Source: Ichthyophis bannanicus
Taxonomy: Eukaryota > Chordata > Amphibia > Gymnophiona > Ichthyophiidae
Assembly: GCA_033557465.1 (NCBI GenBank)
Contig: CM066033.1
Span: 590,394,438-590,458,437, forward strand
Reading direction: 5' to 3'
DNA length: 64,000 nucleotides
Shown here: in pieces, positions 19,840 to 28,732 of the stretch
How positions within the stretch are numbered: the stretch's first letter is position 1
Layout of the letters: the number at the start of each line of letters is the position of its first letter
The notes under the pieces: generated by a model
What the model was told of the DNA's origin: nothing
Seen by the model: only the letters and a program-made list of their open reading frames with translations
Databases searched by the model: none
Made by a program: the position numbers and the translations under genes

Positions 19840-21477
19840 CTATCTCCTCCTATGGATCTCAGGCATCCATCCAGGGAAGGAGGGCAGGAGTTGATTAAGC
19901 ATGGAACAGGTGTTTGAGAACAGCCTGACCAAACAAGGCATCCCGGCGGGAGTCCTTGTCCAAACAGTAATGGGCTGTGAAGGTATGAACCGAGGCCAGG
20001 TGGCCGCTCGACAGATCTGGTCGATGGACACAGAATTTAGATGAGCCATAGAGGTGGCCATGGCCCTTACATTATGAGCTGTGACATGGCCCTCCAGAGA
20101 AAGGTTCTTACTCTGGTAGGCGAAAGAAATATACTGAGCAATCCAATTGGACAGTGTTCTCTTAGAGACTGGAAGTCCCAAATGAGAGGGATCAAAAGCA
20201 ACAAAGAGTTGAGAAGACTTTCTATGTTGCTGTGTCCTTTGTAAGTAAAAGGCAAGAGCTCTCTTACAATCCAGGGTATGAAGATTCCTCTCTGCACTTG
20301 ATGCATGAGGACCTGGAAAAAAGACAGGTAAATACACCTCTTGATTAAGATTAAAAGGTGAGACCACTTTAGGGATAAAGTGTGGATTGGTCCTAAGGAC
20401 TACCTTATCATGATGGAACCTTGTATAAGGTGGAGTAGCCACTAAGGCCTGCAGTTCACTGATGCGGCGAGCTGAGGTGACTGCAATGAGGAAAATAACC
20501 TTCCAGGAAAGAAATTTCAAGGAGGTGGTGGCTAAGGGTTCAAAAGGTGGCTTCATAAGCTGACCAAGAACCAGATTTAAGTCCCTTGCCACCAGAGGAG
20601 GCCTAATGGGAGGTTTAGTTAAAGTTAGGCCTCTCATGAATCTTGCAATAAGAGGATGAGAGGAAATAGGCTGTCCATTGATAGGCTTAAGGGATGCTGC
20701 AATAGCACTCAAATGGACCCTTACTGAATTTGTCTTAAGGCCTGCATTGGAGAGATGCAGGAGATATTCCAATAGAGAATTCAAAGGTAGTGCTAGAGGG
20801 TCAAGACCCTTCTCAGTACACCAAATGGAAAACCTTTTCCATTTAAAAGCATAGGAACGTCTAGTAGAAGGTTTTCTGGAAGCATGGAGGATATCCTTCA
20901 CCTGCTGAGAAAGATTCCAACCTTGAAGGTCTAGGCCTTCGGAAACCAAGCTCTGAGGTGAAGGGACTTGGGGTATGGGTGCCACAAAGTCCCCTCCTCC
21001 TGGGACAAAAGGTCTGGAGCAGCTCCCAAATCTAGGGAGGGAGCTTGAGAGAGATGCAGAAGTAGAGGTAGAGGGTACCACACTTGGCGTGGCCAGCGTG
21101 GAGCTATGAGGATCATAGATCCTTGATCCCTCTGGAGGTTGAACAGAGTCTTGGGAATTAAGGGAATGGGTGGAAAGGCATACAGGAAGTCTTGACCCCA
21201 GTGAAGGAGGAAGGCATCCTTGGCCTGAACTCCCTGACATGGAATTCTGGAACAGAACCGGGGAAGTTTGGCATTCCATGGACTTGCAAAGAGGTCTATG
21301 TCCGGAGTTCCCCACTCTTGAAAGATTCTGAGTACTTGGTCCATGTGCAGCGAAGCAGAACTCGACTGAGTCTGTCTGCCCAAGAGTTTTGGATTCTTGG
21401 AAGGTATACGGCCAGAAGATGGATTTGATGCTCTCTGGCAAAGGCCCACAATCTTAAAGCTTGTGATAAGGAAGCTT
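19840..21477 (-). pseudogene. DIRS-B methyltransferase-like domain and tyrosine recombinase, frameshifted at the active site
   Basis: From 21477 down, the end of RNase H is readable (LRLWAFAREHQIHLL and WADRLSRVLL). The methyltransferase-like domain follows (GTPDIDLFASPW and LYAFPPIPLIPK). The recombinase occupies about 20900-19950, with TSARRISELQAL (catalytic Arg) and HVTAHNVRAMATSM (His-x-x-Arg). After ICRAATW a single missing G in the run at 19994-20001 shifts the frame. The tyrosine block HTFTAHYCLD (about 19960-19990) therefore lies one frame over and is lost from the long ORF, which ends at 19840. Confidence 0.9.
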
Positions 21478-22981
21478 ATCATAGCTCAGGAAGGAGCTAT
21501 AGAAAAGGTGAAGTGACTCTGAACAAGCAACCTGTCAGTTCTGGTAGAAATAAGAAAACAGAATTTTCCCATAAAAGACTACCAGTCCCAGAATGCACCA
21601 GGTTTCCAACAGCCATTAGAGGAGCTGATGTGGGGAAACGTGTGTTCAATCAGGAGGGCTATGAGGTAATCCCTAAGCACTCATCTCAAAGGGCAGGGCC
21701 TGATTCAGCACAGCTGCGCTGTATTAGGGAGGAGCACTCATCTAAGCAGAATAAAGGTAGAGTTTATTCTACAGATGACCATCTTCATAATCACCTTGGA
21801 TATCCTGAGAATCAGCTTGAGCTGGATCCTGAGGATCATCATCAGAAGCAGAAGCCAAACCGGACGGACAGAGAGGGAAAGAAACCCTTTGGAAGAAGGA
21901 AGAGAAAAGCCTTTGAGAGGTCAAGAAGAGTCCAGAGCAGTACGTATACTGGGAGGCATTCCAAGGGCCAGCATACACCATTGGACTGGGGGAAGCCAGA
22001 GGAATGGTGCTGCAGAGCTAGGAATCACCAGATGGTATCTGTGAGAGAGACGGCTGCACGTGGAAGGGACCCTAAGACCCGTGCCAGAAGGTATGTGAAG
22101 AGAGATCCAGTGTCCAGGGATCTGGATTGGAAGGCTGGACATAAGAACTGGACTACATACTGGCCAGGCTATATAGAGAGGAACTCTAACAGCAATGGAA
22201 GCTCAGGTATGAACACTGATCTATGCCCTAGCTATAACCTTGAAAGACAGCAGGGAAACAAGTATTCTCCTGAAAGTGCTCCATTGAGAGATTCATCTGT
22301 GCCAATCCATGATATTGAACCCATGCTTGTTGAAGAAGGGGAAATGATAGCAGATGAAGATTCTGTTTACATGGACTGCTCTCTGTCTAACTCCTTTGGT
22401 AACTTTCTGTTATAAAGTACAGCAACCATCACAAAGAAATACAAACTTGTTCTTTAATCTACTCAGGAAAGCTCCTGAAGCAGGATTTGACCCACGCAGT
22501 AGAAAGCAAGCCAGCTAAGGGGTTTCAGCTGGATAACTGCTAGCAATTGAGCCTTACCTAATTGCTTGTGAGCTAGGAGAGAATCACTTCTGAATCAATG
22601 TGGGAAGATATAAGAAGTTAACCTGAAAAGAACAGTTTTTTCTTGCTTTGTGGCTTTTGGTTTGTTGTTTGAAATATGCTAAGAAAACATTAGCTAATGC
22701 CTGACAAGTTTGAATGTTGTTTTCCTGATTTTGATTTTGTTTTTCCAAGTTAAACACTGGAAGCAAGTAACCTGATTTATGTGCTACCAAGCATATCTGT
22801 GTTGGGAGAAATAACCCCATAAATAAATATCTTATTGGCTTTAACACTTGAGCACAACTAAATTATTGTCAGCAGCTGTGTCTGGTGTGAATGAACTGCA
22901 TTGCCCACAATCCCTTGCAAATCATATAGATATATGCACTTGCCAAGACTGTGAAGATTCTCACCCAGACAGCCGTCTGAT
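21478..22981. mobile_element. Unrecognised 1.5-kb insertion in DIRS-B, 6-bp flanking duplication
   Basis: It interrupts the RNase H reading of DIRS-B: LCNEA lies on one side and SLSQALRLWAF on the other, and they join if it is removed. AAGCTT stands on both sides (21472-21477 and 22982-22987), consistent with a 6-bp target duplication. The ends begin ATC and finish GAT. Each has a hairpin immediately inside: ATAGCT..AGCTAT at 21481-21500, and CAGAC..GTCTG near 22967-22980. It holds one 300-codon plus-strand ORF. It has no recognised transposase, RT or poly-A tail, and I cannot assign it to a known superfamily. Confidence 0.6.
21513..22415 (+). CDS. Orphan 300-codon ORF in the 1.5-kb insertion
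   Basis: I do not recognise this protein. The frame opens at a GTG. The first ATG comes about 174 codons in (QMVSVRETAARG), so either translation starts late or the 5' part is spliced. The composition is hydrophilic, with a strongly basic middle (GKKPFGRRKRKAFERSRR), a tryptophan/cysteine patch (DWGKPEEWCCRARN) and an acidic C-terminus (MLVEEGEMIADEDSVYMD) ending SNSFGNFLL. No signal peptide or membrane segment is evident. It fills about 60% of the insertion. It could be an accessory protein of a transposon, a captured host exon, or chance. Confidence 0.4.
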   Translation: MTLNKQPVSSGRNKKTEFSHKRLPVPECTRFPTAIRGADVGKRVFNQEGYEVIPKHSSQRAGPDSAQLRCIREEHSSKQNKGRVYSTDDHLHNHLGYPENQLELDPEDHHQKQKPNRTDREGKKPFGRRKRKAFERSRRVQSSTYTGRHSKGQHTPLDWGKPEEWCCRARNHQMVSVRETAARGRDPKTRARRYVKRDPVSRDLDWKAGHKNWTTYWPGYIERNSNSNGSSGMNTDLCPSYNLERQQGNKYSPESAPLRDSSVPIHDIEPMLVEEGEMIADEDSVYMDCSLSNSFGNFLL

Positions 22982-24464
22982 AAGCTTCGTTGCAAAGCGA
23001 CAGAGAGCCAGTTCCTCCTTGCTTGTTTATGTAAAACATGGCTACCTGATTGTCCGTATGAATGAGGACTGTCTTGTAGCTGAGCAGGGTATGGAAGACC
23101 TTGAGAGCTAGAAAAACTGCTCGGAGCTCCAAGTGGTTGATATGTAGAGAGGTCTCCTGTGGAGACCAAGTGCCCTGAGTGGAGAGGTCTTGCAGATGAG
23201 CTCCCCAACCTGTTTGGGAGGCATCTGTTGTGAGGGTTGCCTGGGGCAACAACTGCTGGAAGGGGGACCCAAGCAACAGATTTTGGGTGGACCTCCACCA
23301 CTGGAGAGACCAAAAGAGGTGCCTGGAGGTTGCTATTTTGTCTGACAGAGCCCCTGATGCTTGAGTCCACTGGGTGGACTAAGTCCATTGAGCTGCTCTC
23401 ATGTGAAGGCAAGCATAGGGTACCACATGCACTGTGGATGCCATGTGGCCTAGCAGTTGTAGCATCTCCCGGGCAGTTAAATGGCTCTTTGACTGAATCT
23501 GGGAGGCTAACTGCACTAGGCGTAGGCAACGGGCCTGAGGAAGATAAGCCCTTGCAGTGGTAGTATCTAGCCAGGACCCTATGAACTCTAGGGACTGAGT
23601 AGGGGTGAGCTGGGACTTTGGGAGGTTTACCACAAGTCCCAGATAGTGCAGAATGCGCCTTGTGCAGTCCAGGGAAGTCTGGGCCTCTGACTGATATGGA
23701 GCTCGGATGAGCCAGTCGTCCAGGTATGGGAATACAAATATTCCCAGAGTGCGTAGAAATGCAGCTACTACTGCCATGCATTTGGTGAACACTCTTGGAG
23801 CAGAGGCCAGACCGAAAGGAAGCACCCTGTATTGGTAATGCTTTCCTTGGAAAAGAAAACGGAGGAACCTTCTGTGAGATGGATGGATGAGGACATGTGT
23901 GTACGCATCCTTGAGATCTAGAGAACAAAGCCAATCCTGACTCTGAAGGTATGGAAGGAGAGTACCCAGAGAAAGCATCTTGAATTTCTCCTTGCATAGA
24001 AATTTGTTCAATTCGCTGAGATCTAATAAGGGTCTGTAGCCCCCTGTTTTCTTTGGGATCAGAAAGAAGGGGGAGTAAAACCCTGACCCTTGTTGAAGAA
24101 GAGGTACTTCTTCTATTGCCCCTTGGGCAAGAAGGGCAGCCACCTCCTGACATAGAAGGTCGAGGAGAGATGTTGGAGAATTGAAATGTCTCACCATGGT
24201 GTGAGGAGGAAGGTTTGAGAAATGAAGTTTGTAGCCCTCCCTTATGATGGAGAGGGTCCACTGCTCTGCTGTAATTTGCTCCCATCTGGGAGCAAAATGA
24301 ACTAACCTTCCTAGAATGGTGAGAGGCTCTGGTTGTTCCAGAGCCAGAAAAGCTAAGTTCTCTAGCATCAAGTCAAAAGCCCTGAGGAGGCTGGGTCTGG
24401 TGAGTTGCAGCAGCCCCTGTGGGCTTAGGCCTGGCCTGTTTAGGTTGCTGACGCTTAGCAGCAA
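22982..24464 (-). pseudogene. DIRS-B reverse transcriptase-RNase H, one nonsense codon
   Basis: RT reads from about 24350: EQWTLSIIREGYKLHF, GFYSPFFLIPKKTGGYRPLL, CSLDLKDAYTHVLIHP (motif A), LPFGLASAPRVFTKCM (motif B) and FPYLDDWLIRAP (YLDD, about 23714-23725). A TAG at 23379-23381 replaces the leucine present at the same place in DIRS-C (AQWTLSTQWT). The same frame then continues into RNase H (LTTDASQTGWGAHLQ, INHLELRAVFLALK, HTDNQVAMFYINKQ). It is finally split at LCNEA by the 1.5-kb insertion. The gag frame overlaps its N-terminal part. Confidence 0.9.
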
Positions 24465-25781
24465 AACGACCTGTAGATGATTGTTGGCCAGAAGCAGGAT
24501 GGAATCTGCCTTTTTTGAAAAAAAGACTTCTTGAAAGGTTTTTTCTTGGCAGGAATGGAGGTTGACTTTGAAAGTCTATCCAATGCAGAATTTTCTGCAT
24601 CCATTTGAGTGGCTTTTATTTGCCAATCTTTGCCAAACAGGTTTTCTCCTGTACAGGGAAGATTTCCCAAGCCATCCTGGACCCAAGATTCTAGATCGGA
24701 AGCTTGGAGCCAAGCAATTCTGCGTGCAGCTATGGCAATGGCCGAAGCTCTGCTGGCACCCTCAAAGGAGTCAAAAGCTGCACGGTTGGAAAACTTTGAA
24801 ATATCCAATTTTTTTAGCTCTGGGTTCTGATTCAGAGGTTACTGAAATAGAAAGCCCTTTAGCCACTTCTCTTATGAAGTCTTGAAAGGACAAGTCTTCT
24901 GGAGGAGACATTCTTCTTTTTGGAGAAGGCGGCTCCTCAGGAAGGGCTATGGCTACTTCAGCAGATGCCTCCGATGCATCAGAATCTTCGGAGGAATCAA
25001 AGTATCGACTGTCAGGGTGCTCTTTCAAAGCTCGATACATGTACCGAGCCGTATCGACATCGGGCGTTATAGGTACCGGTTCGGTACCTATAGGCATCCC
25101 TAGACAGGGAACCGCTGCAGACGACACCATGGCCGATGTCGATGCAGTCGGTACCGGTACCGGCATTGGTGCCGGTACCTGGGCCGATACCAACAACGGA
25201 GTTTGTTGTGGTATCAGCAGCGTCGCAGCTTGAATGAAGGCTGTGATAGCCTGCTGCATGGATAGAACATTCTGATCCATCGACGCCATGAATGCCTGGA
25301 ACTCGGTACCGGAAGGTTGTGCCAGTACCCCAGAGCATTCTAACAGGTGATCGGTCTAGGCCGTGCCATCGATGTCAACCTGTAACCCCTTAGGTAGAGC
25401 TTTGGAAGCCGGAGCTTCCCGCCGGGGTAGTTTTGCCGGTGCAGGATCCTCGAAGGCAAGCCCGGAGGCATCTCAATGCTTAGAAGGAGATCTACCCTTC
25501 GAGGACCGGCTGGATTTATGTTTGGTTACCCGAGATCCATGGGAGGAAGAAGCCGCCCTGGAAGACGTCGATGCTACTGAAGCTGCATCAGAGGGAAACA
25601 GCACATGGAGCTTGGCTGCTCGGTTCTGTAAACCTCGTTTGGACATCAAGGAGCAGGACAAACAATCCAAAATGGAGTGGTCAAGACCCAAACATTTAAG
25701 ACACCATTCATGGGTGTCGATAAAAGAAATAGTACCGCTGCACTTAGTGCATTTTTTAAACCCGGAGGTTGGTTTTTCCAT
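24455..25781 (-). pseudogene. DIRS-B gag, two stops and an internal deletion
   Basis: The start at ATG 25781 opens MEKPTSGFKKCTKCSG, with a CxxC pair followed by CLKCLGLDHSILDCLSC, a zinc-knuckle-like motif. A Ser-rich region ends at a TGA (25473) where DIRS-C has CGA. A second stop follows near 25355. The frame then continues through a Pro/Val/Thr-rich part, the acidic DSSEDSDASE and SPKRRMSPPEDLSFQDF. Relative to DIRS-C, about 0.5 kb is missing between SEPRAK and FSNRAAFDSFE (near 24805), and the frame changes there. The C-terminus is basic (KKKPFKKSFFQKR). Confidence 0.82.
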
Positions 25782-25998
25782 GAGGAAAATTTCTCGTGAG
25801 GCCTAAGGCCCAAAAGAGGAAAAACACACTAAGTGAGGGAAAAATATGTTCTTTTTTTTTTTTTAAGAAAAAGAAAGAAAGACCGGCGGTACCGGTCCGA
25901 CGTCGGGGAAGGCAGACGCGCGACCAAAGAAATAAAATAAAACAAAGAACTTCTTCAGCGGTGACAGGAACACGACCTGCTAGCTCCACGGAAAAGAA

Positions 25999-26155
25999 GA
26001 ACTGGGGAGAGGCGGTTAGGAAAGGTGGGAAGGCAGCGCACAGGCGCTGTGGGATGCTCCCAAAAGCTTTCCTTTTTGGGAAGCTGGGGAGCGTTCCCGC
26101 GCAGGCTCCGTCAGTACCGACGTACCCATATGTGAAGACTCATTCCTGCTTGTTC
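25999..26155. repeat. DIRS-B right inverted terminal repeat
   Basis: Inverted copy of 19451-19605, from GAACTGGGGAGAGGCGG to GAAGACTCATTCCTGCTTG. It lies upstream of gag on the minus strand, where the element's promoter should be. I see no clear TATA box. Confidence 0.85.
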
Positions 26156-26165
26156 ATGGAGATGG

Positions 26166-28469
26166 AAACCTATTTGGTTTTCCAAAGAGGTGGCTGCTCA
26201 AATAAAGGCAAAAAATACAGCTTTCACAAAATTTAAAAGCTTGCAAACAGAAGAACACAGAAATGAATACAGGATCAAGCTCAAAGAGTCAAAAAGAGAA
26301 AAAAGGATAGCAAAATCAAAGGCAGAGGAAAAGATGGCTAAAGATGTTAAAGGTGGCGACAAAACTTTCTTCAGGTATATTCAGGAAAGGAAGAAGATCA
26401 GAGTTGGAATTGCAGGACTCAGAGGTGCTGGGAAAGGACTCGTGGAAAGTGTGACTGAAAAAGCAAAATTGCTAAACAAATACTTCTGCTCTGTTTTTAC
26501 TAAAGAAGATGCTGGAGATGGACCAGCTGTGACTCCCAAATATAAAAATAGGAATGAAGTAGTTAACACACCATTCACAGAAGATGAGGTGTTAGAACAA
26601 CTTGCTAAACTGAAAGTGGACAAAGCCATGGGATCAGATGGGATATATCCCAGGATACTGAAAGAGCTCAGAGAGGTTCTTGCAGGACCGTTAAAGGATG
26701 TCTTAAACAGATCCTTGGAAACAGGAGTCGTTCCTCAGGGCTGGAGAATGGCTAATGTTGTACCTCTACACAAAAGTGCTGACAGGGAAGAAGTGTCAAA
26801 TTACAGGCCCGTGAGTTTTACCTCTGTGGCAGGAAAAGTAATGGAGGCGCTCCTGAAAGAGCAAATAGTGAAGTTTCTCAAAACCAACAGGTTGCAAGAT
26901 CCAAGGCAACATGGTTTTACCGAAGGACGGTCTTGCCAAACAAATCTGATTGAGTTCTTTGATTGGGTGACCAAAGAACTAGATCTGGGGCATGCAATGG
27001 ATGTCATTTATCTGGATTTCAGCAAAGCCTTTGATACTGTTCCTCATAGGAGGCTTGTCAATAAACTCAGTAGCTTGGGGATGGGTCCCAAGATAGTAAA
27101 CTGGATTAGAAATTGGTTGACTGACAGCTAACAGAAGGTGATGGTACATGGAGCTCACTCGGATGAGAGGAAGGTAATTAGCGGGGTGCCTCAGGGTTCG
27201 GTCCTGGGCCCGGCACTGTTCAATATATTTGTGAGTGATATTGCTGAAGGACTGAATGGAAAAGTCTGTCTTTTTGCAGATGAGACAAAAATTTGCAACA
27301 GAGTGGACTCCCCCGAGCAATGTTCCCTCTAATTTTCTATAGGCTGTGTGCGCATAAAATATCAGCTGTGTGCAGCTTTTGAAGGAAGGTTAAATTTTTG
27401 TGCGCCACATAATGACATCAGAGTTATATACTTTAAAATTTGACTACACGTCAGAATACAGTATGTATACCACATTGATTTTAAACAAATTAAATGAAAA
27501 TAGACGATTACTAAATGAAGCGGGAAATTTCTAGTAATTACAATCATAACTTTTAAATTTTAAGACGTCTGTGTTGTTTTCTTTCAGAATCAGAGCCGTA
27601 ATTTTTGTGCGCTCTGTTGTAAAGTATGTGCGCTCGCTTGGCGAGGTGTGTGCGCGCGCACACGCGCACAGCTTAGAGGGAACAGTGCCCCCGAGGGAGT
27701 GGTTAACATGAGGAAAGATCTACAAAAGCTGGAAGACTGGTCTAATGCTTGGCAACTACGATTTAATGTGAAAAAGTGCAGTGTCATGCACTTGGGTAGC
27801 AGAAATCCAAGGGAAAAGTACACGATAGGGGGTGAAAGGTTGGTATGCACGGTTCAGGAGAAAGACCTTGGTGTGATTATCTCTGATGATCTCAAGGTGG
27901 CAAAACAGTGCGACAAGGCGGTGGCAAAAGCCAGGAGGATGTTGGGCTGCATACAAAGAGGGATTACCAGCAGAAAGGAAGAGGTACTTATGCCACTGTA
28001 CAAGTCACTGGTGAGGCCTCACTTGGAATACTGTGTTCAGTTTTGGAGACCATATCTTGCAAAAGATGTAAAAAGACTGGAAACCGTTCAGAGAAAGGCG
28101 ACCAAAATGATTTGGAGCCTGCATCAGAAGCCTTATGAGAAGAGACTTGAAGACCTAAATAGGTACACTTTGGAGGAGAGGAGGGACAGGGGAGATATGA
28201 TTCAGACCTTTAAATACTTAAAGAGAAATGATGAACAAACAAAGCTCTTCCAAAGACGGGGAAGCTGTAAAACTAGAGGGCATAACATGAAGCTGCAAGG
28301 TGGTAACTTGAAAGGCAATGTCAGGAAATATTTCTTCACTGAAAGGGTGGTGGATGCTTGGAATGCCCTCCCGATGGAAGTGGTGGGGGCAAACACGGTG
28401 ATGGAATTCAAAACGGCATGGGACAAACACAGTGGATCCCTTTACAGCAACAGGATAAAAGCAAAATAA
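26166..28469 (+). pseudogene. CR1-2 ORF2, 3' part (reverse transcriptase), interrupted by a hAT MITE
   Basis: Continues in phase from 19414 with KPIWFSKEV. RT motifs present are KAMGSDGIYPRIL, NYRPVSFTSVAG, HGFTEGRSCQTNLIEFFDWV, IYLDFSKAFDTVPH, SGVPQGSVLGPALFNIF and LFADETKICN. The last has FADE where active copies have FADD. A TAA at 27129-27131 interrupts the frame before the MITE insertion at 27318-27687. After it the C-terminal region runs to 28469 (MRKDLQKLEDWSNAWQLRFN ... KCSVMHLG, RPHLEYCVQFW). The catalytic change and the stop show that it is dead irrespective of the insertions. Confidence 0.88.
27318..27687 (+). mobile_element. hAT-type MITE, copy 1 (370 bp)
   Basis: A perfect 8-bp target duplication CCCCCGAG flanks it (27310-27317 and 27688-27695). 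The ends are CAATGTTCCCTCTAA and, inverted, CACTGTTCCCTCTAAGCTGT; these fit the hAT terminal pattern. Subterminal GTGCGC/GCGCAC repeats sit near both ends. It has no coding capacity. A second copy in opposite orientation lies at 56405-56772. Confidence 0.9.
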
Positions 28470-28732
28470 ACGGTACCATCTAACTTCTGAACTATCTAGC
28501 GTCTCAACAAATAAGGGTGTCCTACATGGAGTGGTGGGTTCACCCCTAAACAAAAACAAAAACATGGGGAGGGGTGGCCTGCACAGAGCGACAGGTGCAC
28601 CTACTCTTGCCATCTTGCTGGGCAGACTAGATGGACCATGCTGGTCTTTATCTGCCGCCACTTACTATGTTACTATGAGGACTGTCCTGTAGCTGAGCAG
28701 GAAATGGAACACTCAGAGCTAAGAATATTGCT

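Larger units (their letters stand above)
19415..26165 (-). mobile_element. DIRS-B: near-complete DIRS retrotransposon inside CR1-2
   Basis: Same plan as DIRS-A but a different family. AAA flanks both ends (19415-19417 and 26166-26168). The CR1-2 reading (..KRR | KP IWFSKEV..) continues across the insertion. The element has unequal termini, inverted repeats of about 155 bp, an internal complementary region at about 19692-19775, and gag, RT, RNase H, methyltransferase-like and recombinase regions. It is interrupted by an unrelated 1.5-kb insertion at 21478-22981. Nonsense codons in gag and RT, a 1-nt deletion in the recombinase and an internal gag deletion make it inactive. Confidence 0.93.
17416..28677 (+). 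mobile_element. CR1-type LINE (CR1-2), split by DIRS-B and a hAT MITE
   Basis: CR1 body pieces lie at 17416-19414, 26166-27317 and 27688-28677. ORF1 is intact; ORF2 carries a nonsense codon and two large insertions. The 3' end shows TTACTATG repeated twice (about 28661-28676). The sequence differs clearly from CR1-1, so it is a different subfamily. It lies inside a DIRS element: a DIRS left end precedes it and a DIRS RNase H region follows it. Confidence 0.9.

Noticed and set aside
22858..24285. 475-codon minus-strand ORF overlapping DIRS-B RT
   Set aside because: Ser/His/Pro-rich shadow of the RT/RNase H frame without family motifs. The true frame has YLDD and the RNase H blocks.
27600..27670. 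CG/CA alternating tract as a functional Z-DNA site
   Set aside because: It is the subterminal repeat of the hAT MITE and occurs equally in the second copy.
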